Assembly (NCBI GenBank): GCA_016719135.1
Contig: JADKAV010000015.1
Coordinates: 4,669 to 68,668, forward strand
DNA from: Micrococcales bacterium
Lineage (GTDB): Bacteria; Actinomycetota; Actinomycetes; S36-B12; UBA10799
Length of the DNA stretch: 64,000 nt
Direction: 5' to 3'
Shown here: positions 33,033-41,527 of the stretch, piece after piece
Layout: the number at the start of each line of letters is the position of its first letter
How positions within the stretch are numbered: position 1 is the stretch's first letter
Notes under the pieces: generated by a model
What the model was told of the DNA's origin: nothing
Seen by the model: only the letters and a program-made list of their open reading frames with translations
Database searches by the model: none
Translations under genes and position numbers: made by a program

Positions 33033-34395
33033 ATGTTCGACAAAGGCTTTTCGGCCGGACCTGATGCCGCTGCGTCTGATGAACCGGCTGCCGGGCCCGT
33101 CGATGCCCCTGGTCGAGTCGAAGCAATGCTCTCTGCGCTCCAGCACCTCGGACATGTCGGCGTGTGGGATTTGGATATCGCCACCGGAACAATGTGGTGG
33201 TCCGACGGCCTCTACACCATTCACGGATATCCTCCGGATTCTTTCCCTGCCAGCCTCGATAGGCTGGTGGCGAACACACATCCTGGTGACCGAGCGGCGT
33301 TCACCGAACAACTACACGCACTGATCACGAATGGCCGCGAGCTGGATGTCATCAGCAGGGTGGTGCGTCCTGACTCAAGTCTGCGCTACGTTCACCGACG
33401 CGGTAGCCTCCTGCGGGACTCCGACGGCAACCCCCTGCGGGTCTGTGCGACGTCAATCGACGTCACCGATACCCGAGTTCTGGAGTCCGAACGCGATGAG
33501 GCTCTTGTGCGTCTGTTCGCAAGCGAAGCCCGCTATCGAATGCTCGCGGAAAACGCTTGGGACGTGATTTGGACCATGAGTCTTGACGGCACCGTGACGT
33601 ACGTAAGTCCCTCAGTGCAGCGTGTACGGGGCATCACACCCCGGGAGGCCGCCGCGCAAACCCTCGACCAAATTCACCCGGCTGAGTCAGTCGCCCGTGT
33701 CACCGCGTACTACGAGGCGCTGTTCGCTGCGATCCAGGCCGAGACCGAACTCCCCACCTTTCGCGGTGAGCAGCAGTACTACCGCAAGGACGGCTCCATC
33801 ATGACCGGCGAACTGGAAGTCAAGCCGCAGCTCGACGCAGACGGCCGTGTCGTCCAGATCCTCGGCGTCACCCGAGACGTCAGCGAACGCAAACGATTGG
33901 AGTCTGAACTCCAGCGACTGGCACTCACCGATGACTTGACTGGTGCATATAACCGGCGGTACGCCAACGAGATCCTCCCGATGGCGATCAAGAAGTTCCA
34001 CCGCTACCGGACCCCAGCATCTGTGTTGCTGATCGACATCGATCACTTCAAGGCCATCAATGACCGATGTGGCCACCTGGTCGGCGACGCAGTCCTCACA
34101 GAGTTCGCACGCCGCATTGCCGAGGTGGTTCGCGAATCTGACACGCTCGTGCGGTGGGGTGGCGAGGGTTCTTGCTCTGGCCGAACGCTGCTCCATGACG
34201 CAGGCAGTGGTGGTCGCAGAGAAGTTGCAGGCAGCCTTCGCCCATCCGGTCCACGACGCCGGGGAAGTCACTGTGAGTATCGGAGTAGCGGAAATCAATG
34301 CAGGAGACGATCTTGATTCGTGGATCCACCGAGCCGATGACGCCATGTACGCGGCGAAGGCGGCCGGCAGAGATTCGATACAGGTCAGTGAATAG
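33033..34395 (+). pseudogene. PAS-PAS-GGDEF signalling protein, frameshifted in the GGDEF motif
   Basis: Would-be diguanylate cyclase, about 455 residues. Residues ~25-130 form a degenerate PAS domain (LGHVGVWDLDIATGTMWW). A second PAS with PAC follows (YRMLAENAWDVIWTMSLDG; YRKDGSIMTGELEVKP), then the GGDEF domain: LTDDLTGAYNRRYANEI and DIDHFKAINDRCGHLVGD. The frame is lost exactly at the active-site loop RWGGE (near 34165-34172). The other frame then supplies AVVVAEKLQAAFAHPV, VSIGVAEIN and ADDAMYAAKAAGRD to the stop at 34395. The shift needs one extra or two missing bases. Cytoplasmic, no membrane segment. ATG 33033 follows GAAGG. Confidence 0.82.
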
Positions 34396-34611
34396 GAAGC
34401 CTGCTGGACCATGCTGCCCTATGCCGAACGCGTCTGGCGGACCTCACAGCGCCGGTTGGGTCACGACTGCGGGCTGATGGAGGTCTAAGAGTCGACGGTA
34501 GGAGGGTCGTAGGTTCTGCCGACCGAGAGTCAGGCCCCCATCATTTGGCCCAGTGGCAGCAGCCAGAACACGAGCTGATGCGAGCCATCTTACGACTTTG
34601 TGTCGCCGCCC

Positions 34612-35688
34612 TCAAAGACTGCGGAGCTCGTCCACGCTGTATCCCGCCAGACCCAGACTCTCCATCGTCCGGGCCCGCTCCGTCTCGTAGTCGCGGCCGG
34701 TCACGATCGAACTCATACGCAGGACTGCGTCCATATTCGGTGTGTCGACGCCGATCTGGCGCGCGAGATCGGTCAGGAACACCAAGCCGAAGCCCGCGTC
34801 CTCGTTGAAGTACCGATAGTCCAATTGCGACTGGGCCTTGATGCCCTTGAACCCCGGAGCCTGGGAGTAGCCGGTGCTGTAGTTGTTGACCGCCTGATAT
34901 CCCTGGGCGATACCCAACTCAGGATCCCTCAGGACCGATACGCCCAATGCATCGGCGATCGCGAGTCGCTCGGTGTCCACCGCCTCGATCACTCTGCCGA
35001 CGCCGTCGGTGACCCCTTCCTCGTAGAAGAGGAAATCGCCGCCGGTGCGCTCGATCAGCGCGACGTTGCACAAGGACACTGCCGGATGGATCACGGGGTT
35101 GCCGTTCTGCAGAGTGGTCTGCAACACGTTGTCGGCCATCTCGATCTCGCCATGAACGGGCTGCACCACATCGAACACCTGCTGGGTGGCCCTACTGGGC
35201 AGTGCGGCCACGTAATAGCCACCCTTGAGCCGGTTGTACACCGTGATGTGGGCCGGCCCGGTCAACCTCACCGCATAGGGCAAGGTGGAGGTTTCCGCGA
35301 TGAGCACCGAGTCGTCGTCGAGTCCCAGATCGAGCCCCTGTTTGAACACGATCGCGCCGGCGCATGAACTGGGGCACACCACGTAGATCTGCCCCGGGCG
35401 CACATATGGCGCACAGACCTCGGCGAACGGCATGGTGCTGTACGCAGGTCCCACGGCAAACACCAGGTCGGCGTCCTGCACCGCCTCCTCGATGTCGTGT
35501 CCGGCGTAGACGATCTCCTGGAAACCCTCAAGCTCACCATCGGCGGAGATCCCCCCGCGTTCTGCCACCTCTTCGATAGTGCCGCTGAACTCCTCGAAGT
35601 CGAACATCGCAACCTCGTGGCCGGCCTGTGCCCATTCGAACGCGATGGCATGAGCGCCATTTCCCGATCCCAGAACCGCGACCTTCAT
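34612..35688 (-). CDS. NAD(P)-dependent octopine/nopaline dehydrogenase family enzyme
   Basis: About 358 residues. The N-terminal Rossmann domain starts at MKVAVLGSGNGAHAIAFEW and continues AGHEVAMFDFEEF. The C-terminal helical domain carries VIHPAVSLCNVALIE, the histidine region characteristic of opine dehydrogenases, and YSQAPGFKGIKAQ. Opine dehydrogenases reductively join an amino acid and a keto acid; relatives include metallophore-forming enzymes, but no nicotianamine-synthase-like partner is adjacent, so the product is unknown. ATG 35688 is preferred over the upstream frame start at 35733 because it opens at the dinucleotide-binding motif. Divergent from the protoporphyrinogen oxidase gene. 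Confidence 0.85.
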   Translation of the reverse strand: MKVAVLGSGNGAHAIAFEWAQAGHEVAMFDFEEFSGTIEEVAERGGISADGELEGFQEIVYAGHDIEEAVQDADLVFAVGPAYSTMPFAEVCAPYVRPGQIYVVCPSSCAGAIVFKQGLDLGLDDDSVLIAETSTLPYAVRLTGPAHITVYNRLKGGYYVAALPSRATQQVFDVVQPVHGEIEMADNVLQTTLQNGNPVIHPAVSLCNVALIERTGGDFLFYEEGVTDGVGRVIEAVDTERLAIADALGVSVLRDPELGIAQGYQAVNNYSTGYSQAPGFKGIKAQSQLDYRYFNEDAGFGLVFLTDLARQIGVDTPNMDAVLRMSSIVTGRDYETERARTMESLGLAGYSVDELRSL

Positions 35689-35792
35689 CAAGACCTGCCT
35701 TCGTCGATGGAATACCCCCATCTTCGCCGTCAAGGACCCACGACGCCTGTCAGCGGGCCGTGCGCTGCGACCTGGACCCGTAAGAGGCGGGT

Positions 35793-37187
35793 GTGGCGCG
35801 GTGGGACAATGAAGTTGTGTCGACGTCGACGCTGATCATCGGAGCCGGATTCAGCGGTCTGGCCACGGCCCATTTCCTCATGCGTCGGCTGGGCCCGGAA
35901 GCACACGTCACTGTTCTGGACTCCTCACCGCGTGTCGGCGGCAAGATCAACACTGTGCGGTTGGCTGGGCTCCCAGTCGATACCGGCCCCGATGCATTCC
36001 TGTCGCGGGCGGCCGAACTCCGCGAACTGATCGATGAGCTGGGTCTGAACAGTGATGTGATCGAGCCGCAGCCGGGAGGTGCCTACATCTGGTCGCGCGG
36101 CAAGCTACGACCCATTCCGGACGGTGCCTCTTTCGGCCTTCCCGGCAGACTCGGGCCACTCTTGCGCTCACGCTTACTGTCCCCGGCGGGCGTGGCTCGG
36201 GCAGGCATGGACATTGTGCTGCCGACCTCGCACAGGTCGCAGGACCCATCGGTCGCCGACCTCGTCCGGCCCCGTTTCGGGTCCGAGGTCTATGACCGTC
36301 TGGTTGAACCCTTGCTGGGCGGCGTCCATGCAGGCGACCCGGCCAGACTGAGCGCCAAGAGCACTGTGCCGGAGATCAAAGCCATGGCCGAAGCCCACCG
36401 CAGCTTGTACCTGACCATGCGTTCGCGGCGTGCCCAGGCCCCCAAACCAGCGGGTGCGCCGTTGGTTTCCATCGCAGGGGGCATGGGGGTTCTGGTGGAC
36501 GCTCTTGTCAAGGAGATCAGCCCTCAGGCAGTGCTGGCAGGAACAGAGGTCTCTGGTGTCGAGCGGACCGGTGCCGGCTGGTGCATCTCGACCGCCGGCG
36601 GTCGGATTTCAGCCGAGGAACTGGTTCTGGCGGTGCCCGCCTACGCCGCCGCGGATCTGCTCGAACCACTTGCGCCTGAGCTCAGCTCCGAGTTGCGCGG
36701 CATCCCGTACGTGGACGTGGCAAACGCGACGCTGGCCTTCCGGGCCCATGATCTGCCCGAGCTGCCGCCCGGCACCGGCTTTCTCGTCCCGCCAGTGGAA
36801 GACCGCTTCATCGTCGGGTGCACCTGGCTGACGAACAAGTGGCCGCACTTGGTCAACGACGACGTGGTTCTCATCAAGTCCATGGTCGGGCGAGCCGGCG
36901 ACCGGCGATGGCTGACTATGTCCGATGAACAGCTCATCGAAGCCGTCCGCGCGGATCTGTCGGGCATGCTGGGAATCGACGCGCAACCCTTCGAGACGTT
37001 CGTGCAGCGCTGGCCCAAGGCCATACCCCAGTACGTCATCGGCCATGCGGATCGGCTGGAGACGATCGATCGCCAGGTCGCCGACATCGGTCGCCTGCAC
37101 CTCACTGGAGCCGCGTATCGCGGCTCGGGCCTGGCCGGCTGCGCGACTCAGGCGGCCGCAGTTGCCGACCGCATCACGCGAGGGTGA
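35793..37187 (+). CDS. hemY: Protoporphyrinogen/coproporphyrinogen oxidase (HemY/CgoX type)
   Basis: FAD-dependent oxidase of about 464 residues for late haem synthesis; actinobacterial members usually oxidise coproporphyrinogen III. The FAD-binding N-terminus is TLIIGAGFSGLATAHFL followed by SSPRVGGKINTVR. The middle contains VEPLLGGVHAGDPARLS, a strong family marker, and the C-terminus has the second FAD contact GAAYRGSGLAGCATQAA. GTG 35793 sits after AGAGGCGG; GTG 35817 (VSTSTLIIGAG) is an equally plausible start. The next gene on the opposite strand is a GSAM-like aminotransferase, so haem genes may be grouped here. Confidence 0.92.
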   Translation: MARWDNEVVSTSTLIIGAGFSGLATAHFLMRRLGPEAHVTVLDSSPRVGGKINTVRLAGLPVDTGPDAFLSRAAELRELIDELGLNSDVIEPQPGGAYIWSRGKLRPIPDGASFGLPGRLGPLLRSRLLSPAGVARAGMDIVLPTSHRSQDPSVADLVRPRFGSEVYDRLVEPLLGGVHAGDPARLSAKSTVPEIKAMAEAHRSLYLTMRSRRAQAPKPAGAPLVSIAGGMGVLVDALVKEISPQAVLAGTEVSGVERTGAGWCISTAGGRISAEELVLAVPAYAAADLLEPLAPELSSELRGIPYVDVANATLAFRAHDLPELPPGTGFLVPPVEDRFIVGCTWLTNKWPHLVNDDVVLIKSMVGRAGDRRWLTMSDEQLIEAVRADLSGMLGIDAQPFETFVQRWPKAIPQYVIGHADRLETIDRQVADIGRLHLTGAAYRGSGLAGCATQAAAVADRITRG

Positions 37188-37389
37188 ACCGCACGCGGTT
37201 GTGCACGGCCGGGCGGACCGGGAGTCTCTGTATGTCGCACTGACCGGCGCGGCAGGGCACGAAATGGGGTGCTTCGGACTAGGGGGGAGTCGGCTGGTCG
37301 GTGAGGTGTTTGCCGGCCGGGGGCGGTGTCGGTGGTGGCCGCGGCTTTTTGTCGAAACGACTGCTGACCAGCGGTTCGGTACAGCCTCG

Positions 37390-37542
37390 CCATCACATGG
37401 GGGCCACCGGTCGCACCCTCGGCTCCGCTACGGCCCCCATCTGATGGAAGAAAAGGGACATAAGCCCCACAATGCACGCCGTCACCATCACATCGGGGCC
37501 GCCGAGGGCCCCACCGCCCCCGCCGCGGCCCTCATGTGATGG
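37390..37542. repeat. Double-hairpin element, copy 2
   Basis: Four 16-bp arms in alternating orientation: CCATCACATGGGGGCC (37390-37405), GGCCCCCATCTGATGG (37432-37447), CCATCACATCGGGGCC (37485-37500) and GGCCCTCATGTGATGG (37527-37542). Arms 1/2 pair at 15/16 and arms 3/4 at 14/16, each around a 26-base loop, with 37 bases between hairpins. The copy at 4094-4235 has the same order, 38 bases between hairpins and a 25-base second loop. It lies between hemY and a transposase fragment. The preceding 37188-37389 shows no gene. Confidence 0.7.
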
Positions 37543-37582
37543 CGGCGAGCAGTAGATGCTCTGGTGGAGGCGTCTGCCAGCC

Positions 37583-37757
37583 ATTGGCCACGTTGGGCTA
37601 TGACGGGCATGCCGTCAACGACACGATCCTGGCCTACGGTCAGCTGCTGGTCGACGATCCCGAGCGGATCGGCCCGATCCAGGCGACCGGGATGGACCAG
37701 ACGCTGTTCAACCGGGAGTACCGCACCCAGCAGTGGGCGACCACATTCGACTCCCCC
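37583..37757 (+). pseudogene. Fragment of an ISL3-family transposase
   Basis: One frame encodes LATLGYDGHAVNDTILAYG, then LLVDDPERIGPIQATGMDQ and TLFNREYRTQQWATT. This is the segment around the first catalytic Asp of ISL3-type transposases (the DPxRIGP...GxDxTLF pattern). Only about 58 residues of a normally ~400-residue protein remain; there is no start, no further catalytic motif, and no inverted repeats or target duplication that I can define. The recognisable homology ends before the hairpin at 37848. It is an old insertion-sequence scrap. Confidence 0.6.
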
Positions 37758-37847
37758 CTGAAGTCCGAAGGGCCGCGTAATGGCCCGTTGGCCGTGTGTG
37801 TCACCGCCGCTTGTAGATCGGACCTGATTCTCTATGCGGAGGCCCAC

Positions 37848-37893
37848 CCATGCCCGTGTGCGCTGCGCAATCTCGCAGCGCACACGGGCATGG
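37848..37893 (-). terminator. Perfect 20-bp hairpin after the GSAM-like gene
   Basis: The 20 bases at 37848-37867 (ending TGTGCGCTGCG) are perfectly complementary to 37874-37893, with a 6-base loop, 20 bp beyond the minus-strand stop at 37913. No T-tract follows. It is a very stable I-shaped terminator. Confidence 0.8.
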
Positions 37894-37912
37894 ACGTGGG
37901 AGTGTCTCCTGA

Positions 37913-39337
37913 TCAGGCCCTGAGCGCCTGCGCCAGTTCTTCGAACTCCTGCACCAGCAAGCCCATGTCGTCCTGCGTGTGCGCGACGGACACCAGCCAC
38001 TGCTCGTCGAGCCCGGGCGGAGTGAGGATGCCGCGGTTGACTCCCCAAAGCCAGCTCAGTTCGGCCGTACCGAAGTCGGTGCGCTTGTAGTCGCGGTAGT
38101 TGCGCACGGGAGCCGTCGCCCAAGTGACCGCGCCCTTGACGCCGAACCCGACAGTGTGGGCCGGCAGTTCGTAGCGAGCGATGACCTCGTCGAGGGCGTC
38201 CAGGGCGCCATTGTTGATCTCTTCTGCGTGGTCGAGGGCTTCCTCGGTGCAGATCTCGTCGACCGCAGCAGCGGCGGCCATCACCAGTGGGTTGCCGTTG
38301 TACGTGCCGAAGTGCCACATGCGGCCATCGCTGATGGTCGCCATGATGTCGGCCCGTCCGCCGAAGGCTGCCAGGGGCAGCCCGCCGCCAATGCTCTTGG
38401 CCAGGGTGATGAGGTCCGCTGTAACTCCCAGCCGTCGGGAGGCCCCCGCGTAGCCCGCCGTCAGACCCGTCTTGACCTCGTCGAACACGAGCAGCGCGCC
38501 GTGTCGGTCGCACGTCTCACGCACGCCCTGCAGGTATCCGGCGTCGGGCAGGACGATCGAGATGTTCTCCAGGACCGGCTCCATCACAACTGCCGAGATC
38601 TCATCACCGTGTTCGGCGAAGATCGCTTCGAGGCGATCCAAGTCGTTGTAAGGAACCACGTGCACGATGCCGGCCTCGGCCTCGAACGGCACGACGGGAA
38701 TCGGCGATTCCTCGGGACCGGCCTCGGCAACCTCTGGCTTGACCGATACCGACAGCGCGTCGTAGCCACCGTGGTAGCCACCCTCGATCTTGATGATCCC
38801 CCGGCGGCCGGTGAAGACTCGAGCGGCCTTGACGGCGTACATCGTCGCCTCGGTACCGGAGTTGGCGAAGCGCAGTTGCTCCAGGTTGAACCGCTTCTGG
38901 AAGAGTTCGGCCACCGACGTGGCGCTCGGGGACGGCGTGACGAACAGGGTCCCGCTTTCCAGGGCCTTGGTCACGTACTCGACGACCAGCGGATGCAGAT
39001 GGCCAACGAGCATGGCGCCGAAGCCCATCGACAGGTCGAGCAGTTGGCGGCCGTCGACATCGGTGAGCCAGGCGCCCTTGGCCGACTCGATGGCGATGGG
39101 GTGCGGTTCCCAGTACTGGAACGAGGAAGTGACACCAAGCGGCAGCGTGCCAAGCGCGCGCGCGTGATGAGCCGACGACCCAGTCGTGCTGGAGGAGAAC
39201 CGCTCCCACTCCTGGGCCATGAGTTTCTCGACCCGGTCCTGGTCGACCGGAACGGATGATTCGGGGACGGTGCGCTTGGTCGCCGGATCGTGGTCCGGCC
39301 ATGCACGGGTGGCGTCGGTGAGTTCGGTGTCGGTCAT
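37913..39337 (-). CDS. Class III aminotransferase, glutamate-1-semialdehyde aminomutase-like
   Basis: PLP enzyme of about 474 residues. Family motifs: GHLHPLVVEYVTKALE, FANSGTEATMYAVKAAR, IEGGYHGGYDA, VFDEVKTGLTAGYAG, the Schiff-base lysine in TLAKSIGGGLPLAAFGG and HFGTYNGNPL. It resembles GSAM (HemL) but is longer than typical HemL (about 430) and has DEVKTG instead of the usual DEVMTG, so it may instead be a GSAM-like aminotransferase with another substrate. The neighbouring hemY supports haem synthesis. ATG 39337 (MTDTELTD) is chosen; the frame is open to 39448 but the extra part is not conserved-looking. Confidence 0.78.
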   Translation of the reverse strand: MTDTELTDATRAWPDHDPATKRTVPESSVPVDQDRVEKLMAQEWERFSSSTTGSSAHHARALGTLPLGVTSSFQYWEPHPIAIESAKGAWLTDVDGRQLLDLSMGFGAMLVGHLHPLVVEYVTKALESGTLFVTPSPSATSVAELFQKRFNLEQLRFANSGTEATMYAVKAARVFTGRRGIIKIEGGYHGGYDALSVSVKPEVAEAGPEESPIPVVPFEAEAGIVHVVPYNDLDRLEAIFAEHGDEISAVVMEPVLENISIVLPDAGYLQGVRETCDRHGALLVFDEVKTGLTAGYAGASRRLGVTADLITLAKSIGGGLPLAAFGGRADIMATISDGRMWHFGTYNGNPLVMAAAAAVDEICTEEALDHAEEINNGALDALDEVIARYELPAHTVGFGVKGAVTWATAPVRNYRDYKRTDFGTAELSWLWGVNRGILTPPGLDEQWLVSVAHTQDDMGLLVQEFEELAQALRA

Positions 39338-39357
39338 GTGGGTCCTGCCTGCTTCTC

Positions 39358-39669
39358 GTGATGGAATATCTGACGGTAGCAAGAAGTGCACACTTTCGGC
39401 ATCCTCTTCGCAGGTCCGAATGTGCGAATCGGTCACCTTCTCGCGCATTCGACGACGGATTCCTTTGCGTTAGTGCCGTTCAGGCTTCGGTTGGCGCATG
39501 CGGAATAGCACTTGTGCCGGAACCGCAAAGCAAATACGCGGTCCTGCAGACCAAGCCCGATTCAGTTCAGCAGATTAGCCGTTTCCTGACCGGTATGTCC
39601 GATGTCGCCAACGCACTGAACCTGGCCCGGTCTTTCAGACGAATCGGCGGCCTGGTCGCGCAGGCGTGA
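39358..39669 (+). other. Doubtful open frame between the aminotransferase and GNAT genes
   Basis: A 103-codon frame whose last ~65 codons look protein-like (ALVPEPQSKYAVLQTK, LTGMSDVANALNLARSF) but whose first part does not. I do not recognise it. It may be a decayed gene or chance. It overlaps the start of a structured repeat and the promoter region of the minus-strand aminotransferase. Confidence 0.25.
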
Positions 39670-39780
39670 GAGTTGGGTAAACGCGTTGGAGATCGGTACG
39701 GACGTTGGAGATCGGCGGGCGGAATTACCCTCACGCCTGTGCGCTTGTCCAACCCCCGTACCTGACTCCAACCGCTATCG
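39665..39780. repeat. Structured ~116-bp intergenic repeat, copy 2
   Basis: Counterpart of 21297-21412. The outer stem is a perfect 10-bp repeat that starts four bases earlier: CAGGCGTGAG (39661-39670) with CTCACGCCTG (39730-39739). Inside are the direct copies GCGTTGGAGATCGG and ACGTTGGAGATCGG, and to the right TCCAAC twice. One stem pair is G-C in the first copy (21297/21367) and C-G here (39665/39735), a compensatory change. It lies about 120 bp before the GNAT start. Confidence 0.6.
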
Positions 39781-39901
39781 CCCATGTACGCCTGGACCTC
39801 AATCCACACGCCCGAGTCGGCGGCACGTCGATGGCCAATCGCGGCCACCCATACGCCCGCAGGCTGCTCACAGATCAACGTGCCCGCCATAGACTCCCGG
39901 C

Positions 39902-40372
39902 GTGGCCAGCATGCTGAAGTTCGTGGACGAGGACCCCAGCAGCAACCGCGCGCAGTGGGCCCTGGCGGAGTACATCCGCGACGTCACGCAGACCGCCGGT
40001 CTCACGCAGTTGGATCTGCAAGCAGGTGTACGTGACGTCGCCGAGTACCGAGCACCGACCGGGGTGTTCCTGCTCGGGCTGTTCGACGAAGAAGCCGTTG
40101 CGTGCATCGGACTGCGCCGGCGCAATGATGTCGAAGCAGAGATCAAGCGGATGTGGGTCTCCCCCGCTGTCCGGGGCCGCGGGGTGGGGGCGACTCTGCT
40201 GGCTGAGGTGGAAGCACGGGCGACTGAACTCGGATACGCGCGCGTCGTGCTCGACACCAACGGCGCTCTCACCCCGGCCATAAGCCTGTATCGCACCCAC
40301 GGGTACACCCCGATCGAGCGCTACAACGACAACGCCGACGCCACCCACTTCTTCGCCAAGCAGTTACGGTGA
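39902..40372 (+). CDS. GNAT family N-acetyltransferase
   Basis: Acetyl-CoA-dependent acetyltransferase of 156 residues. The acetyl-CoA pyrophosphate loop is VSPAVRGRGVGATLLAEV (R/Q-x-x-G-x-G/A pattern), preceded by the strand EAEIKRMWV and followed by YARVVLDTNGALTPAISLY and YRTHGYTPIERYND, the C-terminal family end. The substrate is unknown. Start is GTG at 39902. A structured repeat lies just upstream; the hydrolase gene follows 132 bp downstream on the same strand. Confidence 0.88.
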   Translation: MASMLKFVDEDPSSNRAQWALAEYIRDVTQTAGLTQLDLQAGVRDVAEYRAPTGVFLLGLFDEEAVACIGLRRRNDVEAEIKRMWVSPAVRGRGVGATLLAEVEARATELGYARVVLDTNGALTPAISLYRTHGYTPIERYNDNADATHFFAKQLR

Positions 40373-40504
40373 TGGGTCCCGGGCGTCATTCGTTCGAAAG
40401 TCCGGCAACGCAGGCGCAGGGCCGAACCACCGAAACGCTCGGGGCGTCCACACGCGAGCCGACCGGTCGTGGTGTCCCCGAGAAGAGACGGAAAGGACAC
40501 ACCC

Positions 40505-41434
40505 ATGCGAAGCGGCGAAGTCACCCTGCACGGCCACCGGATCAGCTACCGCGAGGCCGGTGAAGACCGCGAGCCCGTGATTCTGCTGATCCACGGCATC
40601 ACCAGCAGCAGTGCCACCTGGGATCCGGTCCTGCCGGGACTTGCCTCGGATGCCCACGTGATCGCCCCGGACCTGCTCGGCCACGGGGAGTCGGACAAGC
40701 CTCGCGCGGACTATTCGCTGGGGGCACTGGCCAGTATCTTGCGTGACCTTCTCGAGCACCTCGGCGTGGAACGTGTCACGGTCGTGGGCCACTCACTCGG
40801 TGGCGGGGTGGCGATGCAGTTCTCCTACCAGTACCCGGAGTACTGCGAGCGGATCGTGCTGGTCGACAGCGGCGGTCTCGGCCGGGAGGTGAGCGTCGCT
40901 CTGCGGGCTGCCACCCTGCCGGGGGCCGCATTCGTGCTGCCGATCATCGCGAGCACCAAGGTGCGCGATGCCGGCGCGGCGGTGGGCCGGGTGCTGGGCC
41001 GGTTGCCGATGCGACCCCGGCCGTCGGTGGCCGAGGTGGTCCGGGGATATGCGTCGCTCTCGGAGACGACAGCTCGCGCCGCCTTCGTCCACACCCTGCG
41101 CAGTGTTGTGGAGCCAGGTGGGCAGCGAGTCAGCGCACATGATCGGCTGTACCTGTCCGAAGGTATGCCAACGCTCATCATCTGGGGCCAGCTCGACACG
41201 GTGATCCCGGTGGCACACGCCCACGATGCACACGCTGCCATCCGGGGCAGCGAACTGGAGATCTTCGAACAGTCGCGGCACTTCCCGCACATGGACGAGC
41301 CCGCGCGGTTCGCCCGGCACCTGCGTCGCTTCGTGGCCTCCACTCAACCCGCGCCGGTCAACCGAGCGGTCCGGCGTGAGCGCCTGGTCGCCGGTGGTTC
41401 CGCGCCGACGAGTGGCGCAGGAACCGCCGGATAG
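40505..41434 (+). CDS. Alpha/beta-fold hydrolase
   Basis: Serine hydrolase of about 309 residues. The oxyanion region is ILLIHGITSSSATWDP, the nucleophile elbow VVGHSLGGGVAMQF (Ser), then the acid in IIWGQLDTVIPVAH (Asp) and the base in QSRHFPHMDEPARF (His). The catalytic triad is therefore complete. It resembles lipase/esterase-like hydrolases of mycobacteria; the substrate is not predictable. ATG 40505 is chosen because GGAAAGGA lies just upstream; the longer frame from 40469 lacks such a site. The last ~30 residues are an arginine-rich extension. Confidence 0.88.
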   Translation: MRSGEVTLHGHRISYREAGEDREPVILLIHGITSSSATWDPVLPGLASDAHVIAPDLLGHGESDKPRADYSLGALASILRDLLEHLGVERVTVVGHSLGGGVAMQFSYQYPEYCERIVLVDSGGLGREVSVALRAATLPGAAFVLPIIASTKVRDAGAAVGRVLGRLPMRPRPSVAEVVRGYASLSETTARAAFVHTLRSVVEPGGQRVSAHDRLYLSEGMPTLIIWGQLDTVIPVAHAHDAHAAIRGSELEIFEQSRHFPHMDEPARFARHLRRFVASTQPAPVNRAVRRERLVAGGSAPTSGAGTAG

Positions 41435-41527
41435 CCCATTTGCACCCTCAGTCAGGCCTGCAGCATCTTGAGGAGAACCGCAGTGATCCCTCCTGCAAAA
41501 GGCGAACCGCAGAAGAACACCGAATCC

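Noticed and set aside
34612..35688. Staphylopine/pseudopaline-type metallophore locus
   Set aside because: An opine-dehydrogenase-like enzyme is present, but no nicotianamine-synthase-like gene or metallophore transporter is adjacent.
37979..39259. 426-codon plus-strand frame
   Set aside because: Antisense to the GSAM-like aminotransferase, whose motifs are clear.
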